In this document: positions 38,820 to 47,567 of the stretch, piece after piece
Numbering within the stretch: position 1 is the stretch's first letter
Layout: each line of letters begins with the position of its first letter
Origin: Flavobacterium sp. HJJ
GTDB taxonomy: Bacteria; Bacteroidota; Bacteroidia; Flavobacteriales; Flavobacteriaceae
Assembly: GCF_015351475.1 (NCBI RefSeq)
Contig: NZ_JADKPR010000005.1
Coordinates: 1 to 64,000 of the forward strand
Reading direction: 5' to 3'
DNA length: 64,000 bases
Translations under genes and position numbers: made by a program
The notes under the pieces: generated by a model
Seen by the model: the letters and a program-made list of their open reading frames with translations, nothing else
Database searches by the model: none
What the model was told of the DNA's origin: nothing

Positions 38820-41645
38820 TTAAAACCATTTTCGGGTAAAAAGATTAATTAATGATTTTGGGTTAAAAATGAAGATAAAACGTATTTTCTCTCCATAATT
38901 TTTTTCTGACAGTTCAAATCCGTTTGAAGAATATACAGGAAAATACAATTCGAAGTAATCCTGAACTAAATTTAACCGAATACCGCTGTCATAAAGAAAC
39001 GTATTTGAAGCCCCTTTATTTTTTATAAAACCAAAATCTGCATATGCATCAACCCAGTTCCATAGTATAGAATAACTCAGATTCGCCGTTGTCAGCCATT
39101 GATCAGCTTCAGACGGATTTAAAAATGATTTAAAACCTCCCTGAGCATGGATATACTGCTGACTTAAGATTCCAGTTATATCAGACCTTGCATAGACGGC
39201 ATAATCAAACATATAATCGTTTACTCGTGATACACCAAAATTATAGTTTTGAGTATTGTTGCTATTATATAAAAAGGTTCCTGCAAAAACTCTGGCATTA
39301 AAATATCGGTTGTCATTAAACAATTTACGATATTCCATTTCAGCCGATACTTTACCAAAATAACTCGAAAATTGAGCATCTGTAAAGAATCTTACATGAC
39401 TTGTAACCTCGGTTTTTATATTAAAGTATTTAATGTTAAAGATAGAATAGTTATCAGTACTGTCGGTTACAATTGCTGATGGCTCCTTATAAATGATATT
39501 ATATTTCATCATTAAAGCCTGTTTCCTATTATCACGATAGTTTGGCTGTCTTAAAAAAAAGGATAAGCTTGGATATAATTTCAAATAAGCCGCATCTGAT
39601 GCATAATGGAAATAAGAACCGTTTAAAGAGTATCGAATGTTGTAGAGATTTCTATCCCTTAAATATTGATTGTATGCAAAGGTGTAGCTGCCAACAATTG
39701 ATTTGGTATTAATGGAATACATCGGATTTAAAATAAACATAAACGGTTTATCAAAAAAGCTGTAATTATAAAAACTTACTCCTGGGGCAAAACCATCATA
39801 TTTATTATAAAACAGCGTAGGCACATAAAATAATTGGGAGTAATGCGGGTCTTCTAAATCTTGAAAAAAAGTCATTTTTAAAGGACGGTTCAGCGAAAGA
39901 GCATTCAGCGATTTCCAATTGTTTCTCAAATTGAATTCGGGAACTTCATTTTTATAATTTAGAGCTAATTTGTCGATACTTTTTCTTTCTAAAGTTATCT
40001 GCTTGTCAATTTCACTAATTTCAAGCCATTTTTTAAAAATAACCTGTTTATCTCTAATTCCAAATATTGGCATTGGAACCAATGGAAATCCTTTGTTCTT
40101 TACAGTAAACGTTACACTGTCTTTAGTTTTAGAAACGGCATCAAATTTATAATCAATGATTTCTCTGCTGTCAATTATATGATTAAAAAACCAATCGATA
40201 TCTTTTGGAGTTTTTGATTTCAAAAGCTCCTCAAAATCCGTTCTGTCTGTTTGTTTATCTTTATTGAGACTGTAAAAATCTTTAATTCCTGATAAAACTA
40301 TTTTGCTGCCAAGATAATCGTCAAGATACTGCATGCTCAATCCGGCTTTGTATTTATTTGCAATTTGAACATTGTATTTTATCAATGTATTTTTTGAAGC
40401 ATTAAGAGGCTGGTCAAGGTTTTTTCTGGCCATCAGCATGTAATAATAGCTGTACTGCTCATTAAAATCAGTTTGTGCCATCTTAAAACCTCTGAGTAAA
40501 AAATATTTTGAGGCAGATCCCATCATTTTGCTTTTAGGATGATATTTATCGATATAATTCATCATCGTAAAGATTTGGATTCCGTCATAAATCCAGTTGT
40601 ATTTTCTCGAATCTAACCGCATGCTGGTTTTTAGATAGTTATTCATGAAGGTTTTTAAAAACTTAATTTCAAATAAAAAGTCTTCGTGAAAAGGGCGCAT
40701 GAATTTTGGCAGCTGATTTAAGCCGTAAAAAGGATTTTTTTCATAATCGGCCTGAGATATAATTATTTTATCAAATGGATATTCTCCAATCTGATTCTTG
40801 GCAAAATCAGCAGTTCTTTCAATGATTTTTTTCTTTAATGAGTCGTTAAGCCTTCCAGATCGAATATTTGTAAAAACTTCAAGACCGTTAACTTTAAAAT
40901 TAGTGTAACTGGACTCCTTTTCTATAATGAGATCAACATCATTGATGTTTTTGCCTGTTAATCGAATGTTAGTTTCCTTATCAGTCTGTGCTGATTGTTC
41001 AACAGCTAAATTAGTAGTAACTGCATTTTTTCCGCTGATTTTTAAATCAATATCAAAATCTGAAACAGCGTTGGCAATGTCATCAAGATTTTCGTTGCTG
41101 TATTTTACAAACTGTTTGTTCTCATATCGGGCAGGCGTAAGAAACCAATTTTTGAGATGCATGCCATATTTTTCAAAATAACCATAACCAGTAAATTTAT
41201 CGCTGGGAATTTTGGAAACATACGTAAGATGTAATTTAATTTTTTGATTTGGAAGTAATTTTTTGTCCAGAAGTATAGTAATATAATCAGGATTTTTTTC
41301 AGTTCTTTCCCATGTAAAAAAGTTTTTATCAGCATCTTCAATAATTAAATTGATAGTCCCGCCAAGCTCTTCAGTAGAAGCCATGTGAAATTTATTGTAA
41401 AACTCATCCGAAAAACGTTTTCCCAAAGGACTTTTTTTGTTCGAAAAGGCATTATTCCAGTCATTCAGTACAATTGAAGACAAAGTATCATTAGATTGAT
41501 TGTAAAAAGTAATTTCCTGATTAATTGATACTGTTTTATAATCCATATTCACCACCGCAGCTATCTTTGACTGATGCTGGGCATATTGTTTTTGAGCTGT
41601 CAACAAAACAATAAGGAATAAAATAATTTTACAGTAAGTTTTCAA
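38820..41645 (-). CDS. M1 peptidase-like protein with a predicted outer membrane beta-barrel half
   Basis: The 941-residue protein has a signal peptide (ends QKQYAQ, about residue 22) and an N-terminal M1-type beta domain (VVNMDYKTVSINQEITFYNQS, KLHLTYVSKIP). A thermolysin-like middle follows. In that middle, the position where M1 enzymes carry HExxH has no such motif; only HEDFL occurs nearby. The expected Glu-ligand region reads NWIYDGIQIF. A catalytic zinc site therefore seems absent. From about residue 600, repeated aromatic amphipathic strands (DKPFMFILNPMYSINTK, YNIRYSLNGSYFHYASD) and a C-terminal RKWF suggest an outer membrane barrel. It is probably a non-peptidase surface or assembly protein. 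It is flanked by long untranslated gaps and transcribed alone. Confidence 0.75.
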   Translation of the reverse strand: MKTYCKIILFLIVLLTAQKQYAQHQSKIAAVVNMDYKTVSINQEITFYNQSNDTLSSIVLNDWNNAFSNKKSPLGKRFSDEFYNKFHMASTEELGGTINLIIEDADKNFFTWERTEKNPDYITILLDKKLLPNQKIKLHLTYVSKIPSDKFTGYGYFEKYGMHLKNWFLTPARYENKQFVKYSNENLDDIANAVSDFDIDLKISGKNAVTTNLAVEQSAQTDKETNIRLTGKNINDVDLIIEKESSYTNFKVNGLEVFTNIRSGRLNDSLKKKIIERTADFAKNQIGEYPFDKIIISQADYEKNPFYGLNQLPKFMRPFHEDFLFEIKFLKTFMNNYLKTSMRLDSRKYNWIYDGIQIFTMMNYIDKYHPKSKMMGSASKYFLLRGFKMAQTDFNEQYSYYYMLMARKNLDQPLNASKNTLIKYNVQIANKYKAGLSMQYLDDYLGSKIVLSGIKDFYSLNKDKQTDRTDFEELLKSKTPKDIDWFFNHIIDSREIIDYKFDAVSKTKDSVTFTVKNKGFPLVPMPIFGIRDKQVIFKKWLEISEIDKQITLERKSIDKLALNYKNEVPEFNLRNNWKSLNALSLNRPLKMTFFQDLEDPHYSQLFYVPTLFYNKYDGFAPGVSFYNYSFFDKPFMFILNPMYSINTKSIVGSYTFAYNQYLRDRNLYNIRYSLNGSYFHYASDAAYLKLYPSLSFFLRQPNYRDNRKQALMMKYNIIYKEPSAIVTDSTDNYSIFNIKYFNIKTEVTSHVRFFTDAQFSSYFGKVSAEMEYRKLFNDNRYFNARVFAGTFLYNSNNTQNYNFGVSRVNDYMFDYAVYARSDITGILSQQYIHAQGGFKSFLNPSEADQWLTTANLSYSILWNWVDAYADFGFIKNKGASNTFLYDSGIRLNLVQDYFELYFPVYSSNGFELSEKNYGEKIRFIFIFNPKSLINLFTRKWF

Positions 41646-41751
41646 TTTGGAGCTGTATAAGTTTACGAAGGCATAAAGCTAATACAATTTACAAATTTTT
41701 AGGAAAAGTTCAGTATTAAGCGGGTGAAATGCGCTGAAAGACGTTAAAATG

Positions 41752-41790
41752 AAAAACCCGACGCATTCTTTGAAGATGGGGCGGGTTTTT
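41752..41790 (-). terminator. Terminator of the LOG family gene
   Basis: AAAAACCCG / CGGGTTTTT form a 9-bp stem and the GAC/GGC interior is partly paired. The minus-strand T-tract lies just downstream of the LOG family stop at 41794. Confidence 0.75.
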
Positions 41791-41793
41791 GAA

Positions 41794-42522
41794 TTAGAAA
41801 TTAGGACTTAAATCGTATTTTTTGTAGAATTTATTGATGACATCAACTACTTCATCTTCAGTGTCGACAATCTTAAATAAGTTCAAATCATCGGGGCTTA
41901 TTGTATGTTCTCTTTCAAGTAAAACTTCTTTAATCCAATCGATTAAACCTGACCAAAATGAACTTCCAACCAATATAATCGGGAATTTGCCAATTTTTTT
42001 GGTTTGAATTAAAGTAATTGCTTCAAACAATTCGTCCAATGTTCCAAAACCTCCCGGCATTACTACAAAACCTTGTGAATATTTTACAAACATTACTTTT
42101 CTGACAAAGAAATAATCGAAATTCAGGTTTTTATCTCTGTCAATATAAGGATTAAAATGCTGTTCAAAAGGTAATTCGATATTCAAACCTACTGAAGTTC
42201 CTCCGCCTAAGTGAGCACCTTTGTTACCCGCTTCCATAATTCCTGGACCGCCTCCGGTAATTACACCATAGCCTGCTTTACTAATTTTGAAAGCAATTTT
42301 CTCAGCTAGCTGATAATAATGGTCTTCAGGTTTTATTCTTGCCGAACCAAAAATTGTAACACAGGGACCAATACGTCCCATAGCATCATATCCGTTAACA
42401 AATTCGGACATGATTTTAAAGATTCCCCAACTATCATTGGATCTAATCTCATTCCATGTTTTTTGTTTAAGACTATCTTGAATTACTTTGTCTTCGTCAT
42501 TGTCGAAATCTTCTAGTTTCAT
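41794..42522 (-). CDS. LOG family (TIGR00730) Rossmann-fold protein
   Basis: The 242-residue protein has the LOG hallmarks: TIFGSARIKPEDHYYQLAEKIAFKI, GVITGGGPGIMEAGNKGA, and the nucleotide motif PGGFGTLDELFEAITLIQTKK. Relatives hydrolyse cytokinin nucleotides or purine nucleoside monophosphates at the N-glycosidic bond. The true bacterial substrate is uncertain. The N-terminal extension of about 50 residues is common in the longer (type II) group. A structured element (42546-42647) lies about 24 bp upstream of the start and may be its leader. The ancestral neighbour upstream was probably the end of uvrA, now a remnant. Confidence 0.87.
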   Translation of the reverse strand: MKLEDFDNDEDKVIQDSLKQKTWNEIRSNDSWGIFKIMSEFVNGYDAMGRIGPCVTIFGSARIKPEDHYYQLAEKIAFKISKAGYGVITGGGPGIMEAGNKGAHLGGGTSVGLNIELPFEQHFNPYIDRDKNLNFDYFFVRKVMFVKYSQGFVVMPGGFGTLDELFEAITLIQTKKIGKFPIILVGSSFWSGLIDWIKEVLLEREHTISPDDLNLFKIVDTEDEVVDVINKFYKKYDLSPNF

Positions 42523-42545
42523 ATGTGTTTAGTGTTAATTTTTAG

Positions 42546-42647
42546 GAGCTATTTACTTCGTCAGTCCCGCTATCCGTTACAATCTTTTATTTTGTTAAAG
42601 GAATAAAATAAAAGGATTTTCACTGCTATCGAGGCTAGGGGTAGCTC
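42546..42647 (-). ncRNA. Candidate structured RNA / leader element upstream of the LOG gene
   Basis: This is a compact palindromic element of about 102 bases. Outer arms GAGCTA (minus strand, from 42647) and TAGCTC (ending 42546) are exact complements. A central perfect 10-bp stem CTTTTATTTT / AAAATAAAAG (42584-42593 and 42605-42614) closes on an 11-base loop. Between them lie two G/A-rich internal strands, read on the minus strand as CGATAGCAGTGAAAATC and GATTGTAACGGATAGCGGG, which share the word GATAGC and look like an internal-loop motif. It has higher GC than its surroundings and no coding frame. The strand is a guess, from its position 24 bp before the LOG start. It resembles intergenic elements I associate with Flavobacteriaceae, but I cannot verify that here. 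Confidence 0.5.
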
Positions 42648-42671
42648 TTTTTAAGAAGGAATTTATTTAAA

Positions 42672-42810
42672 CTAAGATAACTTTTTTTTCAAAAACTGCG
42701 CAGTATAGCTTTTCTTATTTTTAGCAACTTCTTCTGGAGTTCCTTTAGCAATAAGAGTTTTCCACCTTCAGGTCCAGTATTTATAATATAATCAGCTAGT
42801 TTGGTTTGAT
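42672..42810 (-). pseudogene. Second, frameshifted copy of the uvrA 3' end
   Basis: Read on the minus strand it gives KLADYIINTGPEGGK, then after a deletion of about 10 bases (removing GGG codons) TLIAKGTPEEVAKNKKSYT and AQFLKKKLS with a TAG at 42672-42674. Intact uvrA ends [46 protein letters not shown]. The two are clearly homologous but differ at many silent and several amino-acid positions, so this is not a very recent duplication. The start of homology is near 42810. Only the tail remains, and it cannot be functional. Confidence 0.88.
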
Positions 42811-42827
42811 ATTTTAAATAAAATAAA

Positions 42828-43445
42828 TTAATTCAGTTTTATTGTTTGCGAACCTGTGTATTGAAATAATTGAAATCCTAAAGCATTAATTTCACTATGT
42901 TCCATTTCAATTCCATCAGGTAATAAATTATTTAATCTATTGAAAGCATTCGGAGCATCAATATTTGGAGATGGTTTATTAGATTGTTTATTGCAATAAC
43001 AGCATCTTTTATGTTCAAAGGAATTTATGAAAGTTTCAATTGAAGCAACAGTTTTTATCAGTTTTAATGTTTTAAGCATTTGAGAAATGGCTCCAGAAAG
43101 CACTTCTTCAAATGCATTTTCATCAACTATTTTTCTGTTTTTTAATTCATTCAAAAGAAAAAATGATTTATTTTCTGTGTAAACTATTGCATCACATCTG
43201 CTTTTTCCTTGCTTAAATTTATGTGATAAACTTGTTAAAAAAGTATCGTAATCAATAATAGCTATCTCTAAATCATTTGGATTGGAGTATTTGGCTGTCC
43301 CTGAATCTTTAGCAAATGAGATTGTCAAAACGGTATTTACATCTTCTAATTCAAAATAGGATGAACTGGTATCTTGACGAATATTTAAACTAGAAATTGG
43401 TAATTTATGGAATGAAGTAAAATCATTTTTTAGCAAACTATCCAT
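42828..43445 (-). CDS. Small PD-(D/E)XK-nuclease-like protein paired with an ABC-type ATPase
   Basis: The 205-residue protein is not one I can name. Its centre has the order expected of a restriction-nuclease core: KSRCDAIVYTEN (Asp85), then the hydrophobic strand FFLLNELKNRK (Glu100-x-Lys102), then a helix SGAISQMLKTLKLI with Gln122. The C-terminal third holds HKRCCYCNK, a possible zinc or structural cysteine group, and EMEHSEIN. There is no signal peptide or membrane segment. It starts 2 bp after the ATPase stop, so the two are an operon. Nuclease activity is an inference from the D...ExK pattern only. Codon use is AT-rich like the ATPase. Confidence 0.75.
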   Translation of the reverse strand: MDSLLKNDFTSFHKLPISSLNIRQDTSSSYFELEDVNTVLTISFAKDSGTAKYSNPNDLEIAIIDYDTFLTSLSHKFKQGKSRCDAIVYTENKSFFLLNELKNRKIVDENAFEEVLSGAISQMLKTLKLIKTVASIETFINSFEHKRCCYCNKQSNKPSPNIDAPNAFNRLNNLLPDGIEMEHSEINALGFQLFQYTGSQTIKLN

Positions 43446-43447
43446 AA

Positions 43448-44590
43448 TTATCCTAATTTTTCATATTCGTTATAAATATCGTTTATAGTATCTGATAAAG
43501 GATTTGTGTTTACCAATCGCTCATTTTGTGCCATTAAATTTATCAATCCACCATCAGCAACTTGATATACTGCTAATTCATCATAATTATATTTTGCTTC
43601 ATCAACATTTTTATCAAATTTTTTTATAAGTAGATTTAGATAGTTTACAATGTATGGACTGTGAGTAGAAAGTAATAATTCAACGGGATTTGTGTTAGTA
43701 ATAAAACAATTTTCTACCAAATTATCCATTAATTTACATTGAGCATCTGGAAATAAACTCAATTCAGGTTCTTCAATGTGGATGTATATTTTTTTATTTA
43801 TATCGCTCAAATTTTTTACCGCTTTGAATTTTGTTAAACTATCCGTAGAAGATAAATATTTCAAGACAGAACCGTTAAAAGCATCTTCAAATTTAAAATT
43901 CTTTGCAAAAAATTCTGAAATTAAAAGGATCGGTACAGAAGTTTGTGTTCCCGATGAACTATTTTTAAATTCTATATCAAACTTTTCATTATTATCGGAT
44001 TCTATTCTATAATTTTTTCCTAAATCACTTTTTTTTACAGAAAATTTCAAACCTAAATGGTTTAATTCAATATTCTTAATTGCATCAGAAGCTAAATTAA
44101 AATCTCTAAAAACTTCGTGAAAATAGAAACCTAAATTACCACCTGTTAATGAAGCTCCTATATTGGCCCACAAAGCAATAATATTTCTTGTTTCGGTAAT
44201 GAAACTAATTTTATTAAAAGAGATATATGATTCATTTATTGTTTGATTTGAAAAATACAAAGTGTTTTGATGGAATTTTATTTCATAATTTATTCTCTTA
44301 TCAAAAGTAGTTTTATATATTATCTCAGTGTTTGGTTTTATAAATTCTTTAATTCCACTACTTTCAAAATAGGAATATATGTCAAATTCAAAAGGAGAAT
44401 TAACGTTGCTTTTTATAAGGTATGAATGTATATTTTGCATTTTATAAATCCATCGAAACAAGGAAATCACTTTCATCAAAGTACTTTTTCCGCTGCCTGA
44501 TTCTCCAATGAAAACGGTAAAAGGTTTTATTTCTTCAATAGAAATATCTTTTAAAGGGCCAAGATTTTTTATGACAATAGATTCTTTCAT
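43448..44590 (-). CDS. ABC/SMC-type AAA ATPase of the OLD/PtuA-like class
   Basis: The 380-residue protein has Walker A GESGSGKST (residues 29-37), a signature-like SSSGTQTSVP (211-220), Walker B IYIHIEEPELSLFP (268-281) and an H-loop LLLSTHSPYIVNYLN (306-319). A short coiled or inserted middle lies in place of long coiled coils. This arrangement is shared by ATPases of defence systems such as Septu PtuA, PARIS AriA and retron- or Gabija-associated proteins. It should be the sensor or regulator for the small partner encoded 2 bp downstream. The gene starts 31 bp after uvrA ends; a -7-like TACATTTG (minus, 44607-44614) may give it its own promoter. The uvrA tail is duplicated on the far side of the pair. 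Confidence 0.82.
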   Translation of the reverse strand: MKESIVIKNLGPLKDISIEEIKPFTVFIGESGSGKSTLMKVISLFRWIYKMQNIHSYLIKSNVNSPFEFDIYSYFESSGIKEFIKPNTEIIYKTTFDKRINYEIKFHQNTLYFSNQTINESYISFNKISFITETRNIIALWANIGASLTGGNLGFYFHEVFRDFNLASDAIKNIELNHLGLKFSVKKSDLGKNYRIESDNNEKFDIEFKNSSSGTQTSVPILLISEFFAKNFKFEDAFNGSVLKYLSSTDSLTKFKAVKNLSDINKKIYIHIEEPELSLFPDAQCKLMDNLVENCFITNTNPVELLLSTHSPYIVNYLNLLIKKFDKNVDEAKYNYDELAVYQVADGGLINLMAQNERLVNTNPLSDTINDIYNEYEKLG

Positions 44591-44621
44591 TTTAATCTGT
44601 TTTAAACAAATGTAATTATTT

Positions 44622-47453
44622 TTATTTCAATTCCTTTTTCAAAAATTGTGCTGTGTAGCTTTTTTTGTTTTTTACAATTTCCTCAGGAGTTCCTTTAGCG
44701 ACTAGAGTTCCTCCGCCTTTTCCGCCTTCAGGACCAATATCTATAATATAGTCTGCCAATTTTATAACATCCATATTGTGTTCGATAATCAAAATGGTAT
44801 TTCCTTTATCAACGAGTTTGTTAATTACATCCATCAATACCCTAATGTCTTCAAAATGCAAACCTGTTGTTGGTTCGTCAAGAATATAGAACGTATTTCC
44901 AGTATCTTTTTTAGACAATTCTCCAGCTAGTTTGATTCGCTGTGCTTCACCGCCAGAAAGCGTTGTACTTTGTTGTCCAAGTGTAATGTAGCCTAAACCA
45001 ACATCCTGAATTGTTTTTACTTTTCGATAAATTTTTGGAATATTTTCAAAGAAAGGAACCGCTTCATCAACCGTCATATTTAAAACGTCAGAAATAGATT
45101 TTCCTTTATAGCGAATTTCTAAAGTTTCCCTGTTGAAACGTTTTCCTTGGCAGGTTTCACATTCCACATATACATCTGGTAAAAAATTCATTTCGATAGT
45201 ACGCACTCCGGAGCCTTCGCAGGTTTCACAGCGTCCGCCTTTTACATTAAAACTAAAACGTCCCGCTTTATAACCACGAATCATACTTTCAGAAGTCATT
45301 GTAAAAAGATTTCGTATTTCAGAAAAAACTTCGGTATAAGTCGCAGGATTAGAACGCGGCGTACGCCCAATCGGACTTTGGTCAATATCAATCACTTTGT
45401 CGATATGCTCCAAACCTTCAATTTTTTTATACGGTTTCGGAATTTTAACACCATTAAAATAATAGGCATTCAAAATAGGGTAGAGGGTTTCATTAATCAA
45501 AGTCGATTTACCGCTGCCCGAAACACCTGTAACGCAAATCATTTTACCCAAAGGCAATTCGATCGAAACATTTTTTAGATTATTTCCAGTCGCTCCAGTA
45601 AGTTTTAGGAATTTTCCGTTTCCTTCACGGCGTTTTTCTGGAATTTCTAATTTCATTTTTCCATTCAGATACTGCGCTGTAATTGTATCCGAAGCTAAAG
45701 TTTCTTTAGGAGTTCCTATACTGATGATTTCACCACCATATTTCCCTGCTTTTGGACCAATATCAATCACATAATCGGCACGTTCCATAATATCTTTGTC
45801 GTGTTCAACCACAAGTATTGAGTTACCGATGTCTCGCAATTGTTCCAAAGAATGAATCAGTTTTTCATTGTCTCTTTGATGTAAACCAATACTTGGCTCA
45901 TCCAAAATATATAAAACACCCACCAATTGTGATCCAATCTGTGTCGCTAATCGTATGCGCTGTGCTTCACCGCCCGAAAGCGATTTGGAGCTTCGGCTTA
46001 AAGCTAAATAGTTTAACCCAACATTCATCAAAAAAGTCAATCGGTCTTTGATTTCTTTAATTACTTCGGTGGCAATTATTTTTTGTTTATCAGATAAATG
46101 TTTATCCAAATCAAAAAACCAGGCTGTCAAATCAGAAATGTCCATATCGCACAATTCGGAAATGCTTTTTTCATTTACCCTAAAATAATTTGCTTCTTTT
46201 TTCAATCGGGAACCTTCGCAGACAGGACATTTTATTTCGTCCATAAATTCTTTTGCCCAACGCTTAATTGCTGTTGAACCACTTTCGTCGTGCTGATTTT
46301 TTATGAAATGGGAAATTCCCTCAAAATCAATTTTGTAATCTCGGGCAACGCCTAAATCTTTAGAATTTATCGTGAATTTTTCTTTTCCGCCATTCAAAAT
46401 CATTTCCATCGCCTCGGCAGGAATTTTTTCAACGGCATCAGTCAATTTAAAACCGTATTTCTCACCAATGATTTCCAGTTGCTTAAAAATCCAAGAAGAT
46501 TTGTATTCGCCCAAAGGTGCAAAACCACCAGCTTTAATGGATAATTTAGGATTTGGAATAATTTTATTGATATTGATTTGATTAACGGTTCCCAATCCGT
46601 TGCAATGATCACAAGCCCCTTTTGGAGAGTTGAACGAAAATAAATTCGGTTCCGGATTCTGATACGAAATTCCAGTTGAAGGACACATCAAATTCCGGCT
46701 GAAATAACGCACTTCATTCGTATCCTGATCGAGAACCATCAATACGTTTTCGCCGTGATGCATGGCAGTGTTGATGCTTTCGGAAAGACGTTTTTCGTTG
46801 TCAGGAGTATTTTCAATTACCATACGGTCAACGACAATTTCGATGTCGTGGGTTTTGTAACGATCCAATTTCATTCCAGAAACCAAGTCCAAAATATCTC
46901 CGTTGACACGGACTTTTAAGAATCCCTGCTTGGTAATCTGCTGAAAAAGTTCTGCGTAATGCCCTTTTCTGGCTCGAATGACCGGAGCGAGAATATTGAT
47001 TCTTTTTCCAGTAAAATCCTGAATAATCAAATCCTTGATTTGGTCATCCGAGTATGAAACCATTTTTTCTCCCGTGTTGTAACTGTAAGCATCGGCACCA
47101 CGGGCATAAAGTAAACGCAGGAAATCGTAAATTTCGGTAATGGTTCCGACAGTCGAACGAGGACTCTTGCTGGTTGTTTTTTGCTCGATGGCGATAACAG
47201 GAGAGAGTCCGTCAATTTTATCGACATCAGGGCGTTCCAAACCGCCGAGAAATTGTCTTGCATAAGCCGAAAAGGTCTCAACATATCGGCGCTGTCCTTC
47301 GGCATAAATAGTATCGAACGCTAATGAGGATTTCCCTGAGCCCGAAAGCCCGGTAATTACAACCAATTTTTCCCTTGGGATGGAAATATCTATATTTTTT
47401 AGATTGTGAACGCGTGCGCCCTGAACTTCAATCGTATTGTCTGTGTCTAGCAT
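44622..47453 (-). CDS. uvrA: UvrABC excinuclease subunit A
   Basis: The 943-residue protein is a full-length UvrA, the damage-recognition ATPase of nucleotide excision repair. It has two ABC modules (Walker [10 protein letters not shown] near residue 34 and GVSGSGKST near residue 645; signatures [12 protein letters not shown] twice). Zinc-binding regions are [17 protein letters not shown] and the CETCEGSG...CETCQGKRF pair. Insertion domains for UvrB and DNA binding are present. It is intact despite the second copy of its 3' end 1.95 kb downstream. Confidence 0.97.
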   Translation of the reverse strand: MLDTDNTIEVQGARVHNLKNIDISIPREKLVVITGLSGSGKSSLAFDTIYAEGQRRYVETFSAYARQFLGGLERPDVDKIDGLSPVIAIEQKTTSKSPRSTVGTITEIYDFLRLLYARGADAYSYNTGEKMVSYSDDQIKDLIIQDFTGKRINILAPVIRARKGHYAELFQQITKQGFLKVRVNGDILDLVSGMKLDRYKTHDIEIVVDRMVIENTPDNEKRLSESINTAMHHGENVLMVLDQDTNEVRYFSRNLMCPSTGISYQNPEPNLFSFNSPKGACDHCNGLGTVNQININKIIPNPKLSIKAGGFAPLGEYKSSWIFKQLEIIGEKYGFKLTDAVEKIPAEAMEMILNGGKEKFTINSKDLGVARDYKIDFEGISHFIKNQHDESGSTAIKRWAKEFMDEIKCPVCEGSRLKKEANYFRVNEKSISELCDMDISDLTAWFFDLDKHLSDKQKIIATEVIKEIKDRLTFLMNVGLNYLALSRSSKSLSGGEAQRIRLATQIGSQLVGVLYILDEPSIGLHQRDNEKLIHSLEQLRDIGNSILVVEHDKDIMERADYVIDIGPKAGKYGGEIISIGTPKETLASDTITAQYLNGKMKLEIPEKRREGNGKFLKLTGATGNNLKNVSIELPLGKMICVTGVSGSGKSTLINETLYPILNAYYFNGVKIPKPYKKIEGLEHIDKVIDIDQSPIGRTPRSNPATYTEVFSEIRNLFTMTSESMIRGYKAGRFSFNVKGGRCETCEGSGVRTIEMNFLPDVYVECETCQGKRFNRETLEIRYKGKSISDVLNMTVDEAVPFFENIPKIYRKVKTIQDVGLGYITLGQQSTTLSGGEAQRIKLAGELSKKDTGNTFYILDEPTTGLHFEDIRVLMDVINKLVDKGNTILIIEHNMDVIKLADYIIDIGPEGGKGGGTLVAKGTPEEIVKNKKSYTAQFLKKELK

Positions 47454-47537
47454 AATTTTTGCAAAAAAGCAAAGTTACCATTTTGATTGGTTCTTTTAGT
47501 TGTAGAAAGCAAAAGTTTGTGCTAGTCTGCTATAATA

Positions 47538-47567
47538 AAAAAACGCTAACCTAAGCTAGCGTTTTCT
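47538..47567 (-). terminator. Terminator overlapping the Fic gene stop codon
   Basis: AAAACGCTA / TAGCGTTTT form a 9-bp stem with an 8-base loop, with A and T tracts on both sides. The Fic gene TAG (47556-47558) lies inside the hairpin, so the last codons of fic double as one arm. Confidence 0.78.

Noticed and set aside
42828..43445. PtuB-like HNH nuclease reading of the small partner protein
   Set aside because: The CCYC group resembles the start of an HNH zinc knuckle, but no following H-N-H order is present. The D...ExK order in the middle is a better fit.
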